The notes below the pieces were generated by a model that did not search any database, had not been told where the DNA came from, and worked only from the letters and a program-made list of their open reading frames with translations. A DNA stretch of 64,000 nt, taken from the NCBI GenBank assembly GCA_046290495.1, contig JBKAGT010000005.1, positions 1,364,001 to 1,428,000 of the forward strand. The letters run 5' to 3'. The DNA comes from PGYR01 sp046290495. GTDB lineage: Bacteria; Bacteroidota; Ignavibacteria; Kapaibacteriales; UBA2268. A program made the position numbers and the translations under genes. Of this stretch, positions 15,974 through 25,258 are shown piece by piece; within the stretch, counting starts at the first letter, position 1, and the number at the start of each line of letters is the position of its first letter.

Positions 15974-16897
15974 TTATTCCGTTCGTTCAATTATCCAATT
16001 TAACAAATACTTTTCATCTACTATTGACCATGAGTGAGGTTTTCTTATTCCTTTTTTATCATATCCTTTTCCTGATGTGGTGACTAACTCTATATCATTG
16101 TTCCCACTCTTTTTTAAGAAAATTGTAAATGCTGCTATATCAAATGAATTAATATCATAATACGATGCTCCTCTTTCCTTTATCCACCAATCGATATCGG
16201 GCTCGTGGTATAAAATTATACTTGTGTTTTTAAGTTTGGAAGCATTGTAGTTTAAGCTATCGGTGTGCGAAAATACCGAACCATTAATATATTTCTCCAG
16301 TACATCAGCAGGACTCCCACCAAATAGTTTATTGAAATATGGTATCATCCAGTTTGCTTCAGTTAGCATTCCGCCAGAGAAGTTGTCTTTGTGCTTACTT
16401 GCAGAGTCGTAGAACCTTTCTAAATCTAAGGGGGAGTCAACTACAAATACTCCTTTAGGTTTAATATCAGACTTACCGCTATTGCAGTATTGAGCATATC
16501 GGAGCGCTCTAGTGCCACTTGCTGATATCCCTCCTATGAATATATTATCAGCTGGCAACTGCTCTGCAATCAATACCTCATGTATCATTTCATCAAGTAG
16601 TTGCATAACAGAATCTGATGTATATAGCTCAGGGTATTGCTTTGATGTATTAGTAATTAGTGTTAAGTAGCCTGCTTCTGAAGATAATTCAAGAAAATTA
16701 TAATAGGATTTCCTTGTCATATCTGGAAGATTTGTGAAGTCTCTGACAACAATGCCTTTTATTTCATCAGTAGTAGGGTATATTTTTAAATAGCAGTTAG
16801 TTGTGCTGTCATTGTTATTTCTATATACATATTCGTATTCAAAGCTATATAAATCAATGCTCGTTAATAGAAACAGAAAAAGTAGAATTAGTTTCAT
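15974..16897 (-). CDS. Exported alpha/beta-hydrolase-like protein
   Basis: 307 residues with a signal peptide (LILLFLFLLTSIDLYS). The nucleophile elbow is FIGGISASGTRALRYAQ, with a candidate catalytic Ser in GIS, preceded by the short acyl-chain fold strands, and a conserved His lies in KPHSWSIVDE near the C-terminus. Looks like an esterase or dipeptidyl-peptidase-like lipoprotein-free hydrolase acting in the periplasm. Cotranscribed with the GNAT gene. Substrate unknown. Confidence 0.8.
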   Translation of the reverse strand: MKLILLFLFLLTSIDLYSFEYEYVYRNNNDSTTNCYLKIYPTTDEIKGIVVRDFTNLPDMTRKSYYNFLELSSEAGYLTLITNTSKQYPELYTSDSVMQLLDEMIHEVLIAEQLPADNIFIGGISASGTRALRYAQYCNSGKSDIKPKGVFVVDSPLDLERFYDSASKHKDNFSGGMLTEANWMIPYFNKLFGGSPADVLEKYINGSVFSHTDSLNYNASKLKNTSIILYHEPDIDWWIKERGASYYDINSFDIAAFTIFLKKSGNNDIELVTTSGKGYDKKGIRKPHSWSIVDEKYLLNWIIERTE

Positions 16898-16941
16898 TTA
16901 AATCTTTTTTTATTGATAAACTAATTCTACTCTTCAATTGA

Positions 16942-16962
16942 TAAAATGTTCCAAACATTTTA
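16942..16962 (-). terminator. Hairpin downstream of the MDR gene
   Basis: Nine-base arms TAAAATGTT/AACATTTTA around a three-base loop, 40 bases after the stop of the MDR gene. The pairing is perfect but the following bases on the minus strand are not T-rich, so terminator function is only likely. Confidence 0.5.
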
Positions 16963-17001
16963 GAAAATATGGTACATTCTTATATCTTTAATTCTTATAA
17001 C

Positions 17002-17994
17002 TTAATGCTCTATATTTATTATTACATTACCTTTCTTTCTACCTGTATCAATGTAAGCGTGTGCTTGGGCTACTTTCTCAAGCGGGAATTGCCTATCTAT
17101 GACTGTTTTTAGCTTACCCTTTTTGAATATACTTACTAATTCTTGCATTAGTTCTAATAATTCATCTTCTTTTTTCATTCCAGTTGCTTGGAATTTTGCT
17201 TTTTTTCTGCTGAAAAATGAGCTAAATAGCATTTGAATAAGCAACGGTAGTTTAAGTACAGGAGACATGTAAATACCATTATTTTTTAGAACTTTTTTTG
17301 CTTCTGCAAAGTTGCTCTTGCCAACTGTGTCGTAAACAACATCATATTCCTCGTCCCAATCAGTATAATTATCTTGAGTATAGTCTATCACATAGTCTGC
17401 CCCGAGTGATTTGACTAATCCTTTGTTTCTACTGCTTGTAACTCCAGTAACCTCGGCACCCATATACTTCGCTAACTGAATTGCAGAAGTACCTAAGCTA
17501 CCGGAAGCACCGTTGATTAGAATTTTTTGTCCTGGTTCTAACTTTCCTACATTTTTCAGAAAATTTAGAGAAGTTAAATGACCATCTGTAAATGTAGCTG
17601 CCTCCTCGTAACTCAGTTCCTCTGGCTTCTTTAGCATTACAGAATCTTCTGATATGGCTAGGTATTGTGCATTGGTGCTGAATACATTTGTCGATTCACC
17701 GAAAACACTCTCTCCCACTTTGAACTTTGTAACGTTACTACCGGCTGATACTATCTTACCCGCAAATCCAGTACCTGTGATTTTGTTTTTCGGTTTAGTC
17801 AAACCTAGTATTAATCTACCAAACCATGGCTTTCCTGTGCGCATCATTGTGTCGGCTCTGGTGGCTGTGCTAGCATATACTTTTATAAGTACTTCATTCG
17901 ATTTTGGTTCTGGTATAGCTACTTCTTCAAACTTAATTACATTTGCCGAACCATAGCTATTCATCACAGCAGCATTCATTAATATTGAACTCAT
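17002..17994 (-). CDS. Quinone oxidoreductase-like medium-chain dehydrogenase (MDR)
   Basis: 330 residues from the ATG at 17994, which has GGAGA upstream; an in-frame TTG at 18066 would add an unconserved extension. GroES-like N-terminal domain (VLIKVYASTATRADTMMRTG; GTGFAGKIVSAGSNVTKFKVG) and nucleotide domain with INGASGSLGTSAIQLAKYMGAEVTGVTSSRN, typical of NADP-using, zinc-independent quinone oxidoreductases. It ends KGNVIINIEH, the common family tail. Probably reduces a quinone or enone. It is next to a three-part AraC regulator, which may control it. Confidence 0.88.
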   Translation of the reverse strand: MSSILMNAAVMNSYGSANVIKFEEVAIPEPKSNEVLIKVYASTATRADTMMRTGKPWFGRLILGLTKPKNKITGTGFAGKIVSAGSNVTKFKVGESVFGESTNVFSTNAQYLAISEDSVMLKKPEELSYEEAATFTDGHLTSLNFLKNVGKLEPGQKILINGASGSLGTSAIQLAKYMGAEVTGVTSSRNKGLVKSLGADYVIDYTQDNYTDWDEEYDVVYDTVGKSNFAEAKKVLKNNGIYMSPVLKLPLLIQMLFSSFFSRKKAKFQATGMKKEDELLELMQELVSIFKKGKLKTVIDRQFPLEKVAQAHAYIDTGRKKGNVIINIEH

Positions 17995-18111
17995 CTTACT
18001 TTTTCTCCGTTTGATTAAAAAATTATGATTCAAAATAACGGCGAAATTTAGAGTCAATCGTTCCAAAAAAGTATGTAGATGTTCGTATTTATAAATCGGA
18101 ACTTATTTCTA

Positions 18112-19923
18112 TTAGATTTTTGATTTCAGATAAGCGCTTGGAGTCATACCTGTTTCTTTTTTGAAGAATGTATTGAATACAGTTTTGGAGTTGAAGCCAC
18201 TTTCGAACGCTAATCCCATCAGGGATATGTGGCTATTGGCTTTATCAGTAGCTAATTCTATGAAATGCGATAGTCTGTATTTGTTCACAAAGTAATTGTA
18301 GTTCATATCGAGCTGAGTGTTCAAGAGCCATGATAACTGATTAGGGTGAATTTCTATTAGTTCGGCCAAATGACGCAAAGATAAATCAGGATTGAGATAG
18401 GGGGTTTCATGCTCCATGTAGGAGATAAGTTTATTAGTATAGTTGAGCGAAGTGGACTCATCCAACAATGGTTGATTCTGCTTTTTCTCACTTAGTTGTT
18501 CGGTCTTTATTTTATAAGTTTTATTGTGCAGCAACTGATATCGGTTGTCATCTTTTATACTGCTTGCCAAAGGGTCTGACAAGCTAATCATAAATATAGG
18601 TGATCTATCTGCTATTGTATTCTCATACAAATCTATAGCATCGTCAAACCTATTTAAGTTAACATAGACCAAAAACAAATATGAATGTGATTGAATTGCT
18701 TGTGGGTTGCTCACTTTCATTTCTAACTCGCTAAGGAGCTTGTCAACTTGATTCTGATTACCAATTAATATATTAGCTAAGCAAGATACACCTAACTTGT
18801 CATCTTCTATTAGTAATTCCTCGGGCAAATTGTCAAATAACTCAATGGCCTTATTTGGCAGTCCAGTTTTGAGTAAACAATAAGCAAGCACCGTAAGAGC
18901 AGGGATGCTATTAGGATTTGCTTTAAGCAATTTTTCTAATGACTCTATTGCACTTTGGTATTCTCCTGACCGATAAAGAAAAAATGCTTTATAAAATTGT
19001 GTCTCTTGATTGAGGGGGTCAATTGCAAACGCATTATTGATATACTCTTCAGCTTCATCTAATTGACCGCACAAAGTATACAAGAATGAAAGAAACTGTT
19101 GTCCTTCAGGATAATTAGATCGAAAGCGAACCACATTCATCGCATGTTCCATAGAGTCACTGAAATTGCAATCTTTGAAAAAGGAAATATTTGCCAATAT
19201 ATAATGCAATCCAGGATGCTTTGGGTCTAACTCTAATCCCTTGTTTGTATATTCAACTGTTTTTTGCCAACCTATATCTGGATTCATAAATCCCGTTATG
19301 GACAGAAAGCTATAACAATCTGCTAATCCAACCATTGATTCTACATGGTTAGGGTCAGTTTCTAATGCTTTTTCATATAAACTAATAGCCTCATTTACAT
19401 CATTGGGATTCCATTTGTTGAAAAGGAATCGTGCCTTTAGGGCTAACTCATATACCTCTAAGTTATCAGTTTGGTCTGCTACAAGTTGATTGTCAATTTC
19501 AAAGTGGCCCAGATACTCCCTTAGGTTATCGGCTATCAATAGACTAATCTCATCCTGAATTTCGAAGATATTACTCAGTTCTCTGTCCCAAGTATTAGAC
19601 CAGACCTGGAAGTCATTGTCCGAATCTATTAGCTGTGCAGATATTCTGATTTGATTTCCAGCTATCCTTACACTTCCTTCTAATACCATTTTTACATTAA
19701 GTTGGCTGGCAATTTCTTTGAGTGGTATGTCCTTTCCTTTGAAGTAAAAAGATGATGTTCTTGATATGACTTTCAGCTCATTAATTTTACCCAAAGCATT
19801 GATAATTTCCTCTGTTATACCATCACTAAAAAAATCATAATCTTTGTCAGAAGATGAGTTTACAAAAGGTAGTATGACGAGTGTATTATTATGGTCCATA
19901 GTTATGTTCAAGTTAAAGAACAT
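18112..19923 (-). CDS. AraC-family regulator with N-terminal TolB/adenylate-cyclase-associated domain and TPR repeats
   Basis: 603 residues (an alternative ATG lies eight codons in). Residues 15-145 match the TolB N-terminal-like/FlgO domain that accompanies class III adenylate cyclases and CadC-type regulators (ILPFVNSSSDKDYDFFSDGITEEIINALG; IASQLNVKMVLEGSVRIAGNQIRISAQLID). Several tetratricopeptide repeats follow (about 155-460). The last 100 residues are an AraC-type double helix-turn-helix ending GFNSKTVFNTFFKKETGMTPSAYLK. No signal peptide or membrane helix. The domain order suggests a cytosolic peptide- or protein-responsive activator; candidate targets are nearby genes and the direct repeats at 21454-21535. 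Confidence 0.88.
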   Translation of the reverse strand: MFFNLNITMDHNNTLVILPFVNSSSDKDYDFFSDGITEEIINALGKINELKVISRTSSFYFKGKDIPLKEIASQLNVKMVLEGSVRIAGNQIRISAQLIDSDNDFQVWSNTWDRELSNIFEIQDEISLLIADNLREYLGHFEIDNQLVADQTDNLEVYELALKARFLFNKWNPNDVNEAISLYEKALETDPNHVESMVGLADCYSFLSITGFMNPDIGWQKTVEYTNKGLELDPKHPGLHYILANISFFKDCNFSDSMEHAMNVVRFRSNYPEGQQFLSFLYTLCGQLDEAEEYINNAFAIDPLNQETQFYKAFFLYRSGEYQSAIESLEKLLKANPNSIPALTVLAYCLLKTGLPNKAIELFDNLPEELLIEDDKLGVSCLANILIGNQNQVDKLLSELEMKVSNPQAIQSHSYLFLVYVNLNRFDDAIDLYENTIADRSPIFMISLSDPLASSIKDDNRYQLLHNKTYKIKTEQLSEKKQNQPLLDESTSLNYTNKLISYMEHETPYLNPDLSLRHLAELIEIHPNQLSWLLNTQLDMNYNYFVNKYRLSHFIELATDKANSHISLMGLAFESGFNSKTVFNTFFKKETGMTPSAYLKSKI

Positions 19924-19990
19924 CTGTGTTGATTACAATGATAAATACAAAAATAATCGCTTTAGAATATTTGGTTGAGGGATTTCAATT

Positions 19991-20455
19991 CTATTTTAAT
20001 GGATAAACAGGTGGATAATGTTTAATAATAAGGGAATCTTCTAAAGAGCAGTATTTTTCCAAGATACTTCTTACCTCCCAATAAATACTGTCAAACTTAG
20101 TATCAACTCCATTTGTAACGCTTCTGAATTCAGATTCTGACCAAGCTACATTTACCTCTAACCATCGATGATGTACCCATTCTAATCTCCAATTTAGTAA
20201 TTTATCTTCTCCAAATTCATCAGTATAATACTTTCTGTATGTAATTTTGGGATAGCTTGATGAGTCATAAGGCTTAGGAATCATCCATCCTTTAGCTAGT
20301 ATTTCATCTCGTATTTTTATATCAATACTATCACCATAGCAATCACCATATATTCTATAGTACTTTTCCGTTGTCCAGTCTTTACGGTCATTAGTAGTGG
20401 AGCAACCAGTTGTTAAAAGTATTGCTATTAATATTTTTAAATATTGCCAATACAC
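19991..20455 (-). CDS. Lipoprotein of unknown function
   Basis: 154 residues with lipobox ILLTTGCS. The mature part is acidic and aromatic, with no known domain (YYRIYGDCYGDSIDIKIRDE; LEWVHHRWLEVNVAW). Its start is a GTG that shares one base with the stop of the hydrolase gene upstream (TAGTG), so translation is coupled to that gene. Confidence 0.7.
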   Translation of the reverse strand: MYWQYLKILIAILLTTGCSTTNDRKDWTTEKYYRIYGDCYGDSIDIKIRDEILAKGWMIPKPYDSSSYPKITYRKYYTDEFGEDKLLNWRLEWVHHRWLEVNVAWSESEFRSVTNGVDTKFDSIYWEVRSILEKYCSLEDSLIIKHYPPVYPLK

Positions 20456-21321
20456 TATTTAGTCCAATTAGAATTAGGCCTTTTGAAAGGAGATTCGAGA
20501 AAGTCATTTACTAATAGATTAAATAGTTTTGGACTGTTAAATGGAGTATAGTGAGTCTCACCGGGCATGATACAAAGATGTGCATTAGGTATATTCTCGT
20601 ATATCTCAACAGTGTGACTGTTTTTTATAATATCCTCATCTCCAGCCATTATCAATGTTTTTGCTTCTATCTTCTTCAGATCACTTGTAGGGATATTTGG
20701 TTGGTCTAGCAATAGTCCCATAAGTTGTTTTTGCAACTCCCAATTAACACTAGTGTCTCCCATCTGTAAAGCTAAGTTAACCATCTGCCTCATTTTATTT
20801 ATTTCTCTGACAGCCCAAGCCCTTACAGCAGTTGTATCTGGTCGGAGGTTAGCACCCATAGTTACTAATTTCTTTATATTAGTTTTACCGCTTATTGCCA
20901 TCTTAAGTCCAAGTATTCCTCCATCGCTCCAGCCAACTATGTTCACAGAATCCAATTCCAGATGTTTAACTAATTCATGCCAATCACTTTCTATCTGCTC
21001 ATAAGTGAGAGAGTCAGTATTCAACTCAGATTTTCCATGTCCCCTATTGTCAGCAGCTATAACTCTGTACTTGCTTTTGAAATAGTCTATCTGATTAGCC
21101 ATAGATTCTATATTACCACTATTGGCATGAATTATTAATAGTGGCTCGCCTTCGCCATACTCTTCGTAGTAGATGTTTGCTCCATTCAGCTCTACATACT
21201 TACCCACTTCTTTGTTATCACCATAGGCAGTATCAAATTCTATTTGTTTCTTTACTTGTGAGAATAGATTGGCACTAAGTAGGATTGTTATTAATAGTAG
21301 TAGTGGTTTATTCATATTCAT
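20455..21321 (-). CDS. Secreted alpha/beta hydrolase
   Basis: 288 residues from the ATG at 21321 (an upstream TTG at 21339 is less likely). Signal peptide MNMNKPLLLLITILLSANLFS. Alpha/beta-hydrolase fold: oxyanion segment LLIIHANSGNIE, RVIAADNRGHGKSELN, nucleophile elbow NIVGWSDGGILGLKMA (GWSDG, Ser), acidic residue region TLIMAGDEDII and His in GETHYTPFNSP. All catalytic elements present; probably an esterase or proline iminopeptidase-like enzyme. The downstream lipoprotein starts on its stop codon. Confidence 0.87.
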   Translation of the reverse strand: MNMNKPLLLLITILLSANLFSQVKKQIEFDTAYGDNKEVGKYVELNGANIYYEEYGEGEPLLIIHANSGNIESMANQIDYFKSKYRVIAADNRGHGKSELNTDSLTYEQIESDWHELVKHLELDSVNIVGWSDGGILGLKMAISGKTNIKKLVTMGANLRPDTTAVRAWAVREINKMRQMVNLALQMGDTSVNWELQKQLMGLLLDQPNIPTSDLKKIEAKTLIMAGDEDIIKNSHTVEIYENIPNAHLCIMPGETHYTPFNSPKLFNLLVNDFLESPFKRPNSNWTK

Positions 21322-21453
21322 AAGTTTTTCTCTAATCAAATTGAGTGCGAATTGTTTTCGTATTGTTTCTAATATACAAAAACTATTATAGTAATCTAAC
21401 GCGATGTATTGCTAATCGATGATTTTTAAGATATACAAATGGGTGAAAATAAA

Positions 21454-21535
21454 GAATTGAGTAAATTCTTTGACGAAATTGAGTAAAATATTCCTTAGAA
21501 TTGAGTAAAATATTTTATAGATTTGAGTAAAAGAA
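21454..21535 (-). repeat. Four direct repeats of TTGAGTAAA with exact 22-bp spacing
   Basis: The core TTGAGTAAA begins at 21457, 21479, 21501 and 21523, each exactly 22 bp apart. Flanks are partly conserved (G-A-A before, AATATT after in the middle copies). The array lies between the mscS stop (21536) and the start of the hydrolase gene (21321), so on the minus strand it is upstream of the hydrolase. Spacing of about two helical turns puts all four copies on the same face of the DNA, as for a cooperative regulator binding site. It is too short and too regular for a CRISPR. Confidence 0.75.
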
Positions 21536-22051
21536 CTACTCGGCTACTTTCCTAATGCTCTTATTGATGAATATGTTGTTCGGCAGAGTGATCTCCTCGG
21601 AATCTGGGGTCTGCAGAGTTGTGAAGAATATACCTATGTTTGTTACCTTGCCTTCTATTATGTAGTCTTTGGCTTCCATGATTACTATATTGTCACCAAT
21701 CTTTACACTATGATTGAAGAAGAGAATAATACCAGAAGTGACATTGGAAAGGAGTGACCACTGCGCTACTAATGCAACACCAACAACAGCCAATACTGAA
21801 CCGACAAATACAGCCAAGTCAGCTTGGTTTACTCCCCAAATGAGTGTGATAACACTGATACCAAGTAAAAGAAGTATGAAGTTAATTGCTCTTTTGATAA
21901 TTATTCCACGAGCATTGAAGAATAGCTTCTCGCTAAGAGTCTTTTCAATTAGTTTATAGATAGCGCCTCTCAGCACCATATATAGCACAAATACAACTAC
22001 TGTTTCTATTATTTTTATATAAAGTGGGTTCATTTGGGGGCTATTCTTCAA
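21536..22051 (-). CDS. Small mechanosensitive ion channel (MscS family)
   Basis: 171 residues, short for MscS (E. coli MscS is 286), so mainly the pore and beta domain. Hydrophobic helices at about 10-27, 50-68 and 74-95 (ITLIWGVNQADLAVFVGSVLAVVGVALVAQWSLLSNVTSGIILFF, the pore helix region), then the beta domain KIGDNIVIMEAKDYIIEGKVTNIGIFFTTL and TLPNNIFINKSI. It releases ions on membrane tension. Overlaps the 585-codon gene upstream by 11 bases. The C-terminal vestibule of full-length MscS is missing. Confidence 0.85.
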   Translation of the reverse strand: MKNSPQMNPLYIKIIETVVVFVLYMVLRGAIYKLIEKTLSEKLFFNARGIIIKRAINFILLLLGISVITLIWGVNQADLAVFVGSVLAVVGVALVAQWSLLSNVTSGIILFFNHSVKIGDNIVIMEAKDYIIEGKVTNIGIFFTTLQTPDSEEITLPNNIFINKSIRKVAE

Positions 22052-23774
22052 TTTGTTTTAAGTATTTGTATTTACCTTCTTCCTTAAGTAGAATATAGTT
22101 TTGCCAGAAACTACTATCATCTAGTGTGCTGTAACCAAAATTCCATTTGGTTAGAGTTTTTATTTCATTTAGAGCTAAACTCCCATAATGCCATATTTTT
22201 GCATCTTTTTCTATCTCGTGTGGGTTTTCCTTAAAATAACTCCATTCTTTGACTGAATTTGACTCGGTGTTCCAAACAAAATATTTAAGTACCTCTGTGC
22301 TATCATTATTTATAAAGAGGACAGGATTTAGAACAATATTTTTTTCTTTAGGATAAATTAAAATTAACTCATCATGTAACAATTTATAATCGTTGAATTC
22401 ATTGTTATCATTTGATACTATTTTTTGATAAAGTGGTAATAAAACTTGTTCTGTTATTCTCTTTTCAAACTCCAAATTCTCATTTTTTACTTTCTCTTTA
22501 AACTTATTTGCAACTATGTTATACATTCCTATATAATCTCTATTATTCCTTTCTTCTGCTGCCCATGCGATTTCACCATATTGTTCCCACATGGGGTCTT
22601 TTTTTATATCTTTTACTTTCGAAAAGAAATTAGTTTCCCAAAAATCGTTATTTAACTCTGTAGAATTTTCATTAAAATAGTTCCATTGTTGTAATTTATT
22701 GAAGTAATTCAGTTTTGCTTCTTCAATGGAATTAGCATCAAAATATGTTACTTCAGTCTTGTCGAAATACCATTTTGAATTATACTCAATCCCTGCAACA
22801 ACATAAGCATAAAATTGAGGTGTTTTACCTATATTTTTTAAATCAGAAGTTATTATGTTTACATGTTTATCCTCTTTTCGCTTTATATTTGCAATAGAAT
22901 CTACCTCACTATCTAGAATAAAGAAACCAACAAATTTTGTCGAATCTGAGCTAAATAAACCTTGATAGTATCCTTTAGTTTCCAATTTGGTGTCATTATC
23001 TTTAATTATATCGACAATTTTCTCATTAGAAGCTCCATTATTTATTTTATAATTCAGAACATCATACCTTTCTTGCATAACTACTTTTTCTCTAATTAGT
23101 GAAGGGATGTTCGATGCAACTTGGAAAGTTATTTCTCTCAATGCTATTGACAATGCATTATTAAAAGTACATTCGATAGAACCGTCTTTACAAGTAAACT
23201 CAAAACCAGGGTTCTGACTATCTCCTTTATACTCTTTGTCTATCACAATCTCTTTCTTAATGTCGTCATATAGTTGTACTTTAATTACTGATTGCTTCTT
23301 CCCATATTTTGACATTATCCTTACTTCTGGGAAATTAACAACGTATTGCATATCATACTTTTGAGCTATTTCTTCTAATTCTTCAATTTTTCCATCTGAA
23401 GTTTCATCAACCGCAAATATCATTAGATTATTAAATCGATCAATGAATTTATATTGCAATAAGCTCTCTACAATAGATGAAATATTCCCATAATATCCAG
23501 AAGTTTTTGCGAATTCAATCTGTTTTTTATAGATTTTTCTTATATTTTCGGACTCTTTAGGAACTTGATTAAGATTCCTTTCACTTTTATCTATCCGATA
23601 TTGTCTATTACCTTCGTAGAAATTTTCGTTTTCTATCAGCTCATTTTTTAGACCAACATCAACAGTAGTCTCATTAGGATAAAGGATTAGAATCGTGGGT
23701 TCATAGTTCTGAGAATATATTCCAAGACTAGAAAAAATAAAAACAAGCGAGATAAATGTATTTTTAAGAATCAT
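22041..23774 (-). CDS. Large secreted hypothetical protein
   Basis: 577 residues from the ATG at 23774; a TTG 24 bases upstream is possible. Signal peptide (ISLVFIFSSLGIYSQ). The mature protein opens NYEPTILILYPNETTVDVGL, has a middle region with charged helices and aromatic-rich segments, and ends in an EDGKYKYLKQIEE tail. No recognised domain; the length and composition suggest a periplasmic structural or enzymatic protein. The ATG region of mscS overlaps its end by 11 bases, so these two genes are coupled. Confidence 0.65.
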   Translation of the reverse strand: MILKNTFISLVFIFSSLGIYSQNYEPTILILYPNETTVDVGLKNELIENENFYEGNRQYRIDKSERNLNQVPKESENIRKIYKKQIEFAKTSGYYGNISSIVESLLQYKFIDRFNNLMIFAVDETSDGKIEELEEIAQKYDMQYVVNFPEVRIMSKYGKKQSVIKVQLYDDIKKEIVIDKEYKGDSQNPGFEFTCKDGSIECTFNNALSIALREITFQVASNIPSLIREKVVMQERYDVLNYKINNGASNEKIVDIIKDNDTKLETKGYYQGLFSSDSTKFVGFFILDSEVDSIANIKRKEDKHVNIITSDLKNIGKTPQFYAYVVAGIEYNSKWYFDKTEVTYFDANSIEEAKLNYFNKLQQWNYFNENSTELNNDFWETNFFSKVKDIKKDPMWEQYGEIAWAAEERNNRDYIGMYNIVANKFKEKVKNENLEFEKRITEQVLLPLYQKIVSNDNNEFNDYKLLHDELILIYPKEKNIVLNPVLFINNDSTEVLKYFVWNTESNSVKEWSYFKENPHEIEKDAKIWHYGSLALNEIKTLTKWNFGYSTLDDSSFWQNYILLKEEGKYKYLKQIEE

Positions 23775-23838
23775 ATTGCTAATAATTTTTATTTTCAAAA
23801 TACAAGAAATTTTGAATACTTAGAAATATATTAATTAA

Positions 23839-25110
23839 TTACCTTCTTCCCTTTCTCTTGTTGCCACCTTGTCTTTTTTCTTTGTTTTTTCTTCTGTTGG
23901 CTGCGTGCTCTTGCTTTCGTCTATTCTTTTCTTTGTCGAATTTCTTCTTCTCGGCACTAGTCATTGGTTTGTCAGTCTGCGGATATGGGTTGTCACTAAT
24001 TATTTCTATCTTTTGTTTTATTAGCTTTTCTATATCCTTTACATAAGCATTTTCTTCTGGTTCAGATATAGATATAGCAACTCCCTCTTCTCCTGCACGA
24101 CCACATCGACCTATACGGTGAACGTAAGTCTCTGGCTCGTTCGGAACATCATAATTTACTACATAGCGAAGTTTATCAATATCTATTCCTCTTGCAGCAA
24201 TATCAGTTGCTACTAGCACTCTGATTTTACCTTCCTTGAAATCACTAAGCGCCTTTTGTCTTTGGTTTTGACTTCTATCTCCGTGTATAGCTTCTGATTT
24301 TATCTTTTTCTTATGCAAGTTTCGTACTATTCTGTTAGCACCGTGCTTGGTTCTGGAGAATAGAAGTACTTGATCCAAATCTGGCTTATTGAGTATGTGA
24401 AGTAGTAAATTGGGTTTGCTACTTTTGTTAGTCATATAAAGCAATTGCTTTACAGTATCGGCAGCAGAGGATGTAACATCAACAGCTACCTTTTTGGGAT
24501 TGACTAGTATCTTATTTGACAGATCAACTATACTCTTGGGCATGGTAGCGGAGAAGAATAGTGATTGTCTTTTCTTTGGTAATAGTTTTATTATTTTCTT
24601 GATGTCATTGATAAAGCCCATATCAAGCATTCTGTCAGCTTCGTCCAGCACGAAGAATTCTATATCTTTGAGAGAGATAAACCCTTGCTGAATTAGATCT
24701 AGTAACCTACCTGGAGTAGCAACTAATATATCTACGCTTTTTTTCAACGCGTCTGTTTGCTTTCCTTGCTTTACTCCACCGAAAATCACGGTGTTAGTTA
24801 CATCAGTGTATTTTGCATAGGTTGTTATACTCTCGCCAATCTGAATTGCAAGCTCACGAGTTGGAGTTACTATCAGGGTTGAAATTTTTCTTTTCTTAGA
24901 ATTATTATCTTCCTTCTGTACTAAGTGTTGGATAATCGGAATAGAAAAAGCCGCTGTCTTTCCGGTACCAGTTTGTGCACTCCCTAGTACATCTTGACCT
25001 TCCAATACAATTGGTATTGCTCTTTCTTGTATTGATGTTGGCTCTTCGTAATTTTCATCTTTTAATGCTTTTAGAATAGGTGGGATTAAGTTCAGTTCTT
25101 CGAATTTCAT
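23839..25110 (-). CDS. DEAD-box RNA helicase (RhlE-like)
   Basis: 423 residues. ATP-dependent RNA unwinding. Motifs in order: Q motif EEPTSIQERAIP, I AQTGTGKT, Ia PTRELAIQ, II DEAD (LDEADRMLDMGF), III SAT, IV LLFSRTK, V ARGIDIDKL, VI HRIGRCGRAG. The C-terminal tail is basic and low in complexity (KKKFDKEKNRRKQEHAANRR, then KRQGGNKRKGRR), typical of RhlE-type proteins that assist ribosome assembly, RNA decay or cold growth. Monocistronic; intact. Confidence 0.95.
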   Translation of the reverse strand: MKFEELNLIPPILKALKDENYEEPTSIQERAIPIVLEGQDVLGSAQTGTGKTAAFSIPIIQHLVQKEDNNSKKRKISTLIVTPTRELAIQIGESITTYAKYTDVTNTVIFGGVKQGKQTDALKKSVDILVATPGRLLDLIQQGFISLKDIEFFVLDEADRMLDMGFINDIKKIIKLLPKKRQSLFFSATMPKSIVDLSNKILVNPKKVAVDVTSSAADTVKQLLYMTNKSSKPNLLLHILNKPDLDQVLLFSRTKHGANRIVRNLHKKKIKSEAIHGDRSQNQRQKALSDFKEGKIRVLVATDIAARGIDIDKLRYVVNYDVPNEPETYVHRIGRCGRAGEEGVAISISEPEENAYVKDIEKLIKQKIEIISDNPYPQTDKPMTSAEKKKFDKEKNRRKQEHAANRRKNKEKRQGGNKRKGRR

Positions 25111-25258
25111 TGTGTGTTTTGCTATATCGGTGTGTTGTAAAGGTGTAATATACGAAATAGAAAGGGGAAAATAGTTAAAACATAATATATTTCTTTTTAA
25201 TCATTCAATAAATTATGTAATTTACATTGTTTTATATTTGAACAACTTAGAGGACTTT

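Noticed and set aside
21454..21535. CRISPR array
   Set aside because: The repeat core is 9 bp with 22-bp period and the intervening bases are too short and similar to be spacers; no cas genes in the window.
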